DNA from: Dyella mobilis
GTDB lineage: Bacteria; Pseudomonadota; Gammaproteobacteria; Xanthomonadales; Rhodanobacteraceae
Direction of reading: 5' to 3'
DNA: 64,000 nucleotides
Assembly (NCBI RefSeq): GCF_016904945.1
Contig: NZ_JADIKF010000039.1
Location: 992,001 to 1,056,000, forward strand
Of this stretch, positions 47,935 to 55,045 are shown piece by piece (the first letter of the stretch is position 1; every line of letters starts with the position of its first letter). Below the pieces are notes generated by a model, which was not told the origin of the DNA, ran no database searches, and saw nothing but the letters and a program-made list of their open reading frames with translations. Both the position numbers and the translations under genes were made by a program.

Positions 47935-48864
47935 ATGGTAGACACGATAAGGCATGAGCCACTTGGAAAATGCTTGTACTGTGGAGAGGACAAGCTATCA
48001 CTTACAGATGAGCATGTGATGCCGCGCGGTTTGAATGGAGAGTTGCTATTTCCAAAATCAAGCTGCAAGAAATGTCAGGACATGATTAGTGATATAGAGA
48101 CTCCTATCCTCAAATCAGGATGGTTGTCTGACCCGCGTTTGGTTATGGGTTTGAGGTCATATAAGCCAAAGAAGCAAGCAACACATGTGAAGATGACCTT
48201 TTTCGATGCTCGTGATCGAAAGTTTACGGAATACGTGCCTAAGGAAAAGGCAGTGGCATTGATTTCAATGCCAGGTCTAATCGCACCACGTTACCTCACG
48301 AACGAATTGCCGTTGAAGGCCACAGATGGGATGGAATTAGATTCCACCAACGATGCGTTTGTGTATAGGGGCGCTGTTGAAGAGGCTGCTGCCGCCCACT
48401 CAGAGAAACTCACAGAGGCAATCAGAAGTCTTTGTAAGATTTATGGCGCGGCCAAAATTGACCTATCGGCCAGAATTACGCCACAACCACTCATTCAATT
48501 CCTATGCAAGATTGCTCATGGTTTCCATGTTTGGGAGCGAGGTCTTTTTCCTTTGGAGGAAAGTCCCGCTATTGCGCTTCTGAAGTCGGAGCGAACAGAT
48601 TATTCAAATTGGGTGGGCAGTAAATCCGTTTCGTCAGGCCAAGAACAAAATGCGGCTATGCATGAGATGTCTATCGAGGACGTCACCACGAAGTCTGGCT
48701 TGCGGTGCGTTGTGGTCAACATTGCCTTGTTCAATTCCCTTGGACCGAAGTTTGCTTATCAGGTCATTACCCGTGCTCCTGGGTGGCGAGAGCAGATCGT
48801 TGAGGCTCCCAATGAACCTAGAAGGACGGGGGAAATTCATTTGACAACGGATCTCTCCACCTAA
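47935..48864 (+). CDS. HNH endonuclease-like protein
   Basis: The 309 residues carry the N-terminal zinc-binding motif CLYCGEDKLSLTDEHVMPRGLNG followed by SCKKCQDMI. This is the HNH layout with two CxxC pairs and the DEHVxPRGLxG histidine. The rest, about 250 residues, has no recognised domain and probably determines specificity. Similar stand-alone HNH proteins occur in defence islands. It is preceded by AGGGG and stands alone on its strand. Confidence 0.75.
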   Translation: MVDTIRHEPLGKCLYCGEDKLSLTDEHVMPRGLNGELLFPKSSCKKCQDMISDIETPILKSGWLSDPRLVMGLRSYKPKKQATHVKMTFFDARDRKFTEYVPKEKAVALISMPGLIAPRYLTNELPLKATDGMELDSTNDAFVYRGAVEEAAAAHSEKLTEAIRSLCKIYGAAKIDLSARITPQPLIQFLCKIAHGFHVWERGLFPLEESPAIALLKSERTDYSNWVGSKSVSSGQEQNAAMHEMSIEDVTTKSGLRCVVVNIALFNSLGPKFAYQVITRAPGWREQIVEAPNEPRRTGEIHLTTDLST

Positions 48865-49071
48865 AGACGCCTGGAGCTAGGGTTCCACGTTATCAAGCGG
48901 GTATTTTAATTTTAATCAATGGATTAGAGCGCTAGGGGAAAGGGCTTTCTAGGCCGGAAACTGCAAGAATCCTTGGATTTGAGACAATCCAGGCATAGCT
49001 TCTCAGTAGTGGTGGGTGCGCCTGATTTCTAGGCCTGAGATGTCTAAGCAACTGGATAATGGGAGCGAGGG

Positions 49072-49656
49072 ATGCAGTTCCGACTGATATCTGCAATGGT
49101 TTTGTTTGTCGGGTCTTACTTCCCGTTGGCACTCATATTGCTGGCGCAGGACGTTCAAAAGAAGTTTCTGGATGCCTCCTTTTGCCGATGGTCTTCCTAC
49201 TCTAGTTGTTCTTTCCAGATCTTTGACCATCCAGTATCTGCTTGGAGCTGTGTTCTGGTTAGTGGAGTTGCGTTGTTCATCACGCAGTGGGGGCTGCGAT
49301 TGGTCGAGCCGCATATTGAGGTCACGGTCATTGAGGCGAAGTCCATACCTAATGACCTTATCAATTACGTCTTTCCATATGTGGTTGCCTTTATGGGGCT
49401 GAGCTATGAAGACTCGGGAAAGATGATGGGGTTTGTTGTTTTTTTAGTCGTATTGTTCGTCATTACATATCAATCTGGACAGGTCGTGATGAACCCATTT
49501 CTCTTTGTCTTTGGTTGGAAAATATACGAAGCAAAGATAGAGGTCGGTCAGAAGAATGAAACCAGGATCACGAGAGTGTTGAAGCGTGGCGAGCTATTCC
49601 CGGGAAAGCAAAGAGCTGAAAAAGTACAGGATTTCTACTTTATGGGGGACCCATGA
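49072..49656 (+). CDS. kwaA: Kiwa membrane protein KwaA
   Basis: The 194 residues have four hydrophobic segments: AMVLFVGSYFPLALILLAQ, WSCVLVSGVALFITQWGL, LINYVFPYVVAFMGLSY and MMGFVVFLVVLFVITY. The size and topology match KwaA. It overlaps kwaB by four bases (ATGA at 49653). In Kiwa, KwaA forms the membrane sensor that recruits KwaB when phage attaches. Sequence conservation is low in this family, so the assignment relies mainly on its partner. Confidence 0.85.
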   Translation: MQFRLISAMVLFVGSYFPLALILLAQDVQKKFLDASFCRWSSYSSCSFQIFDHPVSAWSCVLVSGVALFITQWGLRLVEPHIEVTVIEAKSIPNDLINYVFPYVVAFMGLSYEDSGKMMGFVVFLVVLFVITYQSGQVVMNPFLFVFGWKIYEAKIEVGQKNETRITRVLKRGELFPGKQRAEKVQDFYFMGDP

Positions 49657-50570
49657 CTCAGAAAGCTTTTGTCCGTTTTCAGGACTTCGACTTTGACAAT
49701 TCAGATGTCCATCTATGGGTCTTCAAGAGAAGTACGACCGAGGCCAAATATGTTGCTAGTTACGTCCGAACAGATGAAGATCTTGATGACGCTTTAATAA
49801 GGTTCGCGAAGCATGAGCAGGAGAGAATCACAGAGTGGTCTCCATACAGTTATTTGGCTGAGACCAACCAAAATGGATGTTTGTTGGTAAGTAAGGATGA
49901 GACAAATTTTGATTTGTTGAAGGAAGCCGTAGACGAGCATGAGCTCGATCGTTCAATCGATGACGTCAATCAATTTAAGCGAGCTTTGGGCTACTTGGTG
50001 AAATTTGTAAACCAAAGTAGGGTTGTTTATGCAGTCAGGAGGTCGCCTTCCACCTGGAAGACTGCATATAGGAAAAGAGGCGTCATTAACGCATTTTTTC
50101 GAGATGGAAAATTGTCGGCAGTTGAGGGTGAAGAGTTCGCTATTGAGCCCAATTTCGACTTTTTTGCTTTTGGAAACTTTATCTTTGTTTCCAGTAAGTC
50201 TGGGTTTGAATCGATGATGCGGTATCGAGATGGATATGAGAAAGCGTTCGAGACTCTGCAGCAGACTCAGAGCTTTACTAAAATTTTCACTGATATAAAG
50301 CCTATGGTTGAGTATGTTGGCAAAAATGCCATGCATTTGAAGCGAATGGCTACCGTTGAGCAGATGAAGTTATATATGAAGCCAAACTTCATTAAAGCGC
50401 TGCAGAAGGTAAACAAGCAAAATAATTGGGGCATCAAGTTTGATCAGAACAATCATATCATTTTGACGGCTAAAACGATGCCTGTCATCTTGAAGGTGTT
50501 CTTAGATCAGCGTCTACTGAGTGAGGTTACGCATATCACCTACGATGTTCCATCTGGGGTCAAGGTTTAG
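49653..50570 (+). CDS. kwaB: Kiwa protein KwaB (DUF4868)
   Basis: The 305 residues match DUF4868 in order: RVVYAVRRSPSTW, KRGVINAFFRDGKLSAVEGE, NFDFFAFGNFIFVSSKSGFES, SFTKIFTDIKPMVEYVGKN, MHLKRMATVEQMKLY, and the C-terminal HITYDVPSGVKV. KwaB is the DNA-binding effector that acts with KwaA on infecting phage DNA. It is translationally coupled to kwaA. The next gene starts 38 bp later on the same strand. Confidence 0.9.
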   Translation: MTQKAFVRFQDFDFDNSDVHLWVFKRSTTEAKYVASYVRTDEDLDDALIRFAKHEQERITEWSPYSYLAETNQNGCLLVSKDETNFDLLKEAVDEHELDRSIDDVNQFKRALGYLVKFVNQSRVVYAVRRSPSTWKTAYRKRGVINAFFRDGKLSAVEGEEFAIEPNFDFFAFGNFIFVSSKSGFESMMRYRDGYEKAFETLQQTQSFTKIFTDIKPMVEYVGKNAMHLKRMATVEQMKLYMKPNFIKALQKVNKQNNWGIKFDQNNHIILTAKTMPVILKVFLDQRLLSEVTHITYDVPSGVKV

Positions 50571-50608
50571 CAATTCGTCGAATGCATTTGCTTCCGTTTG
50601 GGGGACTT

Positions 50609-50971
50609 ATGGAAAGGGAATGGGTTGTTGAAGATGCTGAGTTGACGTCTTCTTTGGAAAAGTCCTTTATTCAGGGGCCGATGATGGAAGATGGTCGGAG
50701 GCTCTTAGTTGAAGAAACAGTGGGGCGATTTGGAGCGTTTAAGGTTCAGGTTTTTTCGAATGAGCATCCACCTCCGCATTTTAGAGTTGTCTACAATGGC
50801 GAGACTGCCAACTATTCAATTAAGGACTGCACCAAGCTCAATGGCGGCTTGGGTCGTTGGGAATGGAACATCAGGGATTGGCACTCGAAGAACAAACTAA
50901 AGTTGATAGCGGTTTGGGATCGCACCCGCCCGGACGACTGTCCAGTGGGTAAGTATCGGGAGGATGGATAA
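50609..50971 (+). CDS. DUF4160 domain protein downstream of Kiwa
   Basis: The 120-residue protein has the DUF4160 signature VFSNEHPPPHFRVVYNGETANYSI. ATG 50609 was chosen for GGGGGA just upstream; ATG 50582 is the alternative. It lies 38 bp after kwaB on the same strand, so it is probably cotranscribed with Kiwa. Canonical Kiwa has two genes, so this may be an accessory gene, an antitoxin-like protein or an unrelated passenger. DUF4160 function is not established. Confidence 0.7.
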   Translation: MEREWVVEDAELTSSLEKSFIQGPMMEDGRRLLVEETVGRFGAFKVQVFSNEHPPPHFRVVYNGETANYSIKDCTKLNGGLGRWEWNIRDWHSKNKLKLIAVWDRTRPDDCPVGKYREDG

Positions 50972-51090
50972 CCAACGTTTTGACGCTGGTCTTCGGGTTG
51001 ATCTCGACCAAGTTCTAAGTCAGGATCAGTCCACACATCAACCCACGGTTTGTGGGCTGGCAGGCCTTGGGGGAGAAGAGGGAGATCGGA

Positions 51091-51159
51091 TCCCACTCTC
51101 TCCGCCACCCATAAAAAAACGCCCAATCGGGCGTTTTTTTATGGGTGGCGGAGAGAGTG
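51091..51159. repeat. tRNA-tail repeat (attR) within a 31-bp-arm palindrome/terminator
   Basis: Bases 51091-51108 repeat the tRNA-Ser 3' end. From 51094 to 51159 the sequence is a perfect inverted repeat with 31-bp arms and an AATC loop. The inner part, ACGCCC-AATC-GGGCGT with A- and T-runs, is a bidirectional terminator. The outer part repeats CACTCTCTCCGCCACCCAT in both directions. It is probably the original terminator downstream of tRNA-Ser, displaced by the island. Confidence 0.85.
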
Positions 51160-51413
51160 GTTAGGCAGAACCCACTCGGTTCGACAAATTCGTCTGGAAC
51201 GAATTTGGACAGCCGAAGGCTGGCCCCGGAGCGCTTCAGCGCGGAGGGGTTCGGCCCATGGATGGGCCGAACAATCCCACCCGTCAGGTTGCGATTATTT
51301 CTAAAAGAGGCAAACGCTTTTTTTTAGATGACGAGCTAAACGTCTGTTGGTTAAATTGAAACGAATCTGAGTAACTAGCGGTTCTTTGCAATAAGTGAAC
51401 CTGGAACCGTTAT

Positions 51414-51619
51414 TTGGACGTAGTCGCTGACGTGTTGCACAGCGCAACTGGGCACTGCGAACGCTGCCAGCGGCCTGCGCCCTTTCGTCGGAAGACCGTT
51501 CACACCCCTTATCTGGAAGTCCATCACAAGGTGTGGCTGGCCCATGGCGGGCAAGATACGGTGGAGAATGCGGAAGCACTATGCCCAACCGTCACCGTGA
51601 GCAACACCATGATGGTTAG
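51414..51619 (+). pseudogene. HNH endonuclease fragment (frameshifted)
   Basis: The frame reads ATGHCERCQRPAPF, then TPYLEVHHKVWLAHGGQDTV and ENAEALCP. This is the McrA-like HNH core with its CxxC and HH. The last motif is broken by a one-base deletion after LC; in the next frame it resumes as PNRHREQHHDG followed by a stop. The N-terminal part of a normal protein is missing. It is a remnant. Confidence 0.7.
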
Positions 51620-51726
51620 CCGGAGTGCGCATTCCATTTGACAGCTGCTTTGATCTATTTAGGGCTTTCAGAAGCGGCCTGGCTTATCAGATATGCTTCC
51701 CACAATGACCATAGGGGAGGGGCGTT

Positions 51727-52158
51727 ATGGGGAACATCACGGACTTCATTTGTGAAGCGATTGAAGGTGTTGGCAATACGGTCGCCAAAGCTATCGAAGT
51801 GGGTGGTGACGTGATCATTGACGGCGTCGATTATGTACGTGAAAACCCGGGTAAAACCGCCACAATCGCAGCGGTAACTTTGGTGTCGGGCGGAGCTTGC
51901 TGGGCAGTCGCTGGCCCTATTGCCGCAGCCGCCGGAGGGGCTGGCTTACTGGGCTCAGCGAGTACGGGGACTGCTATTGCCACTCTGTCGGGAGCGGCCC
52001 TCGAAAGCGCGTCCCTGGCCGCGTTAGGCGGCGGTGCGTTGGCCGCCGGTGGGGCTGGGATGGCCGGTGGGACAGTTGTTGTCGCCGGCACTGGTGCTGC
52101 CCTGGGCGGAACAGGAGCGGTTGCCGTAACAAAGCGGATTGGTAAGAACCGCGCTTGA
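51727..52158 (+). CDS. Gly/Ala-rich hydrophobic protein
   Basis: The 143 residues are preceded by GGGGAGGGG seven bases before the ATG. Residues 1-45 are polar and include GNTVAKAIEVGGDVIIDG. Residues about 48-130 are a very Gly/Ala-rich hydrophobic stretch with small-residue repeats (GPIAAAAGGAGLLG, LGGGALAAGGAGMAGG), like glycine-zipper membrane inserts of some bacteriocins and toxins. The end is basic (TKRIGKNRA). No family is recognised and a pore-forming role is speculation. Confidence 0.6.
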   Translation: MGNITDFICEAIEGVGNTVAKAIEVGGDVIIDGVDYVRENPGKTATIAAVTLVSGGACWAVAGPIAAAAGGAGLLGSASTGTAIATLSGAALESASLAALGGGALAAGGAGMAGGTVVVAGTGAALGGTGAVAVTKRIGKNRA

Positions 52159-52197
52159 TGTCGTGCCTCAAGCTGCGGAGAACAACGTAGAACAATA

Positions 52198-52400
52198 GAA
52201 CAACGGGGTCGTGTTGCCTTATTTTTGATCAGACCGGTCAGCCTGCCCGTTTGGCGCGTGGCGGGCGATGCGTGGGTCGAGTTTTAATGCATCTTCCCGT
52301 CATGGCTTCAATTTCGCGCTGGAATTTTGTAGAGCCAAGTGCAGGTTGCTGTTGTATGTAGGAGCGGATATCGGCCAGGCGATCATCGTCAATGACCTGG
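52198..52400 (-). pseudogene. RAYT transposase C-terminal remnant, copy 1
   Basis: The reverse strand encodes DDRLADIRSYIQQQPALGST and FQREIEAMTGRCIKTRP. This is the C-terminal end of a REP-associated tyrosine transposase, fused upstream to unrelated sequence. The same 200 bp, with about ten differences, is repeated at 53652-53852. No catalytic part remains. Confidence 0.7.
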
Positions 52401-52556
52401 ACTGGTTGTAGGAAAGTCAACCTGACCCGGTTATTTTGATCATTTTGAGATGTTGTCGCGATCGCGAGACGCCCAACGGATAAAAGCAACCGGCCAGGCC
52501 TTCTTCACTCAACTTCTTCCACCGACCTATCTGACCCTCTCGCCTCAAGGCCAATG

Positions 52557-52898
52557 TCACTTCAACAAGTGATCAAAGCTTCCTTTTTTGAAGGCCGATT
52601 CGACGTAATAAATGGTCTTTTCATATATACCCATCTGCACGTCATCAAATTCCGCTTCGTGCTTCTCGTCGTATTTCGGATGATCCTCATCACGATAAGG
52701 AAATTTCAGTCTGGCCTTCTTCTTTTCGATAACCGCAAGGTCGATCAGATCACCGGCCTCTTCTTCGCTTAAAAATATAGGAGGCTGTACGTGCTCGTCG
52801 GGAAACGCATCCATCAACGACGTATAACCTTCCTTGTGAACTATTTCAGCTATCTCGCTAACCAGTTCAACTGGCATGATCACTTCTCTTTTAATCAT
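52557..52898 (-). CDS. Probable antitoxin/immunity partner of the Tse2-like toxin
   Basis: The 113-residue protein is acidic and mostly helical (LVSEIAEIVHKEGYTSLMDAF, EEEAGDLIDLAVIEKKKARL). It overlaps the upstream toxin-like gene by four bases (ATGA at 52898-52895), the usual arrangement for a neutralising partner. I recognise no family, so the role is inferred from context. Confidence 0.55.
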   Translation of the reverse strand: MIKREVIMPVELVSEIAEIVHKEGYTSLMDAFPDEHVQPPIFLSEEEAGDLIDLAVIEKKKARLKFPYRDEDHPKYDEKHEAEFDDVQMGIYEKTIYYVESAFKKGSFDHLLK

Positions 52899-53389
52899 GC
52901 GACGGCTACCTTTTTTAGCGCACCGGGATAACTCTCAATGATCTTGCCGAACCTATCGATTTTGACGTCGCACGACTTCATCATTGACGCCAATTCCGTA
53001 AGCAGCGCGGTCAATTGAAGTACTGACATGGGCTCGGACACATTAAGCAACGGATGGTCGTAGTCCTTTACATTGAACACCAAACCCTTGGGAATCCTAC
53101 TTCCCCTTGGAATGATCCAAACTTGTCCCTCCAGGGACTTCGTCGCTAGCGTTTGCACGCTGTCGGCAAAAGACAGCCCTTTGGTGACATTTGGGTACAC
53201 CATTTCCAGTCCCGATTGCGGGTCCATCCTCACATCCAGATCCTTCCTTCTAGGCCCATCGGCGCGAACAATTTTAGGTGTCGCTGAATTTCCGCCCCCT
53301 CTAAATATCCCGTGCAAGTCGTTGTACAACTTCCATATTTCATCCGGGCCAATGACTGTAAACTTGCCCTTGGGAAGGCTAATCGACAT
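52895..53389 (-). CDS. Tse2-like ADP-ribosyltransferase toxin candidate
   Basis: The 164 residues show the pattern of the Tse2 toxin family: an early SATPKIVRADGPRRKDLDVR, then GLSFADS, VWIIPRGSRIPKGLVFNVKD and SEPMSVLQLTALLTELASM. In Pseudomonas Tse2 the related stretch is VIPDGTDIPPDL. Tse2 is a cytostatic ADP-ribosyltransferase-fold toxin delivered by type VI secretion; relatives act as toxin-antitoxin pairs. AAGGAG precedes the ATG. The match is by eye. Confidence 0.55.
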   Translation of the reverse strand: MSISLPKGKFTVIGPDEIWKLYNDLHGIFRGGGNSATPKIVRADGPRRKDLDVRMDPQSGLEMVYPNVTKGLSFADSVQTLATKSLEGQVWIIPRGSRIPKGLVFNVKDYDHPLLNVSEPMSVLQLTALLTELASMMKSCDVKIDRFGKIIESYPGALKKVAVA

Positions 53390-53512
53390 GACAATCTCCT
53401 TTTGATGCAGTCGCGCAAATAGAGGTAGAAAAAAACTGCGGTCATCCCAGGTGAGATGGATTATGGAACATCTGCATTCATTGGCAATAGCAAACCACGT
53501 CTAGCATAACGA

Positions 53513-53651
53513 TTCGCACCTGACGAATTTGTCGAATCGAGAGCACTCATCTCTCTCCGCCACCCATAAAAAAACGCCCAATCGGGCGTTTTTTTATGGG
53601 TGGCGGAGAGAGTGATACGCGATGAGAACCCTCGGTTCGACAAATTCGTCT
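53513..53651. repeat. Nested palindrome with second copy of the tRNA-tail/terminator
   Basis: CTCTCTCCGCCACCCAT starts at 53551 and forms 29-bp perfect arms with 53584-53612 around AATC, as at 51094-51159. Outside these, GACGAATTTGTCGAA (from about 53522) and TTCGACAAATTCGTC (to 53651) form an outer inverted repeat. TTCGACAAATTCGTC also follows the first palindrome at about 51181. The segment 53551-53651 is thus a direct duplication of 51098-51196. Confidence 0.8.
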
Positions 53652-54300
53652 CAGAACAACGGGGTCGTGTCGCCTTATTTTTGATCAGACCGGTCAGTCT
53701 GCCCGTTTGGCACGTGGCGGGCGATGCGCGGGTCGGGTTTTAACGCATCTTCCCGTCATGGCTTCAATTTCGCGCTGGAATTTTGTAGAGCCAAGTGCAC
53801 GTTGCTGTTGTATGTAGGAGCGGATATCGGCCAGGCGTTCATCGTCAATGGCCGATTTGAAAAGCTCCTTATAGGCTTCATGCGGCTGCTTCGCTACTGA
53901 GGCGAGTGAGAGGTATTGAGCGTGAGGCTTCACGAGTGGGTGGTGTTGGCCTAGAGCATTGGCATGGTAGCTCGATCATGCGTATTTCTCAGGGCTGTCT
54001 ACCATCGCGGCTCTGACAGGATTGAGTTCAATGTAGCGATAGCAGGTGAGAAGGTACTCGTCTGTATCAACTAGACACGCCTTGTAACGGCCTTCCCAGA
54101 GTGTGCTGGATCGACGGTAGGTGCCATTGATGTAGTTGACGTAGCGTCATCCAAGCATCTGCATCATGTTTCCCAGTGCGCCAATCTTGACGGGTGTCAC
54201 GAGAAAAAAACCGCCTGCACTTAAGCACTCCGTGCACAGGTGACCGCCTGTTTGTGTAATCCACGTGAAGGATTAGGGGATGTTGATTTGCCGCTGCTAA
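53652..54300 (-). pseudogene. RAYT (REP-associated tyrosine transposase) pseudogene, copy 2
   Basis: Read leftward from about 54300, the reverse strand gives LGNMMQMLG, a TGA stop, RYVNYINGTYRRSSTLWEGR and YKACLVDTDEYLLTCYRYIE, then LNPVRAAMVDSPEKYA, another TGA, SSYHANALGQHHPLV and the C-terminus DERLADIRSYIQQQRALGST. This is the order of RAYT proteins. The N-terminal HUH part is scrambled. It is inactive. Confidence 0.8.
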
Positions 54301-54454
54301 ATCGGCTGACACAACTGGGTTTCCTTCATGTTCGCGAACACCTGACCGCGACGCAAAATCAGAGTTTCCCTAAGCAAGTGCTGGGAGTATATAGTCCCTC
54401 CGCCCACCACAATGGTGGGCATCTACGATGTATACATCATTAAGGGAGATCGCT

Positions 54455-54664
54455 TTGAAAATCATCTCGTGGTCTGCTGCTTTATCGGTGATCGTCGGCT
54501 TTGTCGCGCTCAATACAGGGGCAATGAGCACGCCGTCCATTACTGGCCCGAACATGGCACCGGTCTGTCAACAGATGTACCTGGATTGCCTTAAAGCCGG
54601 CATAAATCCACAGGTATGTTTGGCTCAATATCGCGGGTGCGAGGGGTCGGGTTCTAGCACCTGA
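54455..54664 (+). CDS. Small exported cysteine-rich protein
   Basis: About 69 residues from TTG 54455, supported by AGGGAG six bases upstream; an ATG at 54428 is the alternative. A signal-like hydrophobic segment (IISWSAALSVIVGFVALNTG) precedes CQQMYLDCLKAGINPQVC and LAQYRGC. Four Cys are spaced C-x6-C-x9-C-x6-C, which fits a helical hairpin with two disulfides. Function is unknown. A terminator follows directly. Confidence 0.6.
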   Translation: MKIISWSAALSVIVGFVALNTGAMSTPSITGPNMAPVCQQMYLDCLKAGINPQVCLAQYRGCEGSGSST

Positions 54665-54670
54665 TACGTA

Positions 54671-54713
54671 AAAAAGCGCACGTCAAGTTATTACCCGGCG
54701 TGCGCTGTTCTTT
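54671..54713 (+). terminator. Terminator after the small cysteine-rich gene
   Basis: GCGCACG (54676-54682) pairs with CGTGCGC (54699-54705) over a 16-base loop. An A-run precedes it and TGTTCTTT follows, so a modest rho-independent terminator is likely. Confidence 0.55.
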
Positions 54714-55045
54714 AATAGCCTGCACGCAATGTGTTGACGCGCGTGCTTTGTGGCGGCCACCGTCGCATCCGGAGCGGACGTGCAGGCCTAATTGATCTCG
54801 AAGAGCGTGACGCTCTCGAATGGGATGCTGGCCTGGAGCCCTGCCAGTCATGCGGGTTGTCTCAGAAAGCATGACCTTGGACGACTGTGACCCGCCTCAC
54901 GTAAGCGCTCCGCAGGTTCCTGCGCCCCCGCAGTTACACGGCTCTTTCACGCCTCACATTCAATCATGGAGGTTATAGGCCGATAGAGGGTTGGCCTAAC
55001 GGGGATCAGCCAGGTATCACCTTATCGGGGAAAGGGGCACGGAGC
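54714..55045. other. Intergenic region upstream of the MASE1 gene
   Basis: About 330 bp with several short GC-rich palindromes and no credible gene. It should carry the promoter of the sensor gene. GGGGAAAGGGGCACGGAGC before the ATG at 55046 supplies the ribosome binding site. Confidence 0.45.

Larger units (their letters stand above)
30054..51108. mobile_element. tRNA-Ser-integrated genomic island, about 21 kb
   Basis: The tRNA 3' end ATCCCACTCTCTCCGCCA (about 30055-30072) recurs at 51091-51108, giving direct repeats that bracket the region. The first gene inside is a tyrosine recombinase reading away from the tRNA, the classical arrangement for tRNA-integrated elements. The interior has visibly lower GC than the flanks. 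It carries a relaxase, two more recombinases, XRE and H-NS regulators and many defence-type genes. No type IV secretion genes are present, so it may be mobilisable but not self-transmissible. Confidence 0.85.

Noticed and set aside
47816..48001. Small reverse-strand open frame before the HNH gene
   Set aside because: The end MSTVEFKQGDVVSYSLAQ recalls the start of a YodC-like protein but stops after 18 residues. It is too little to call.
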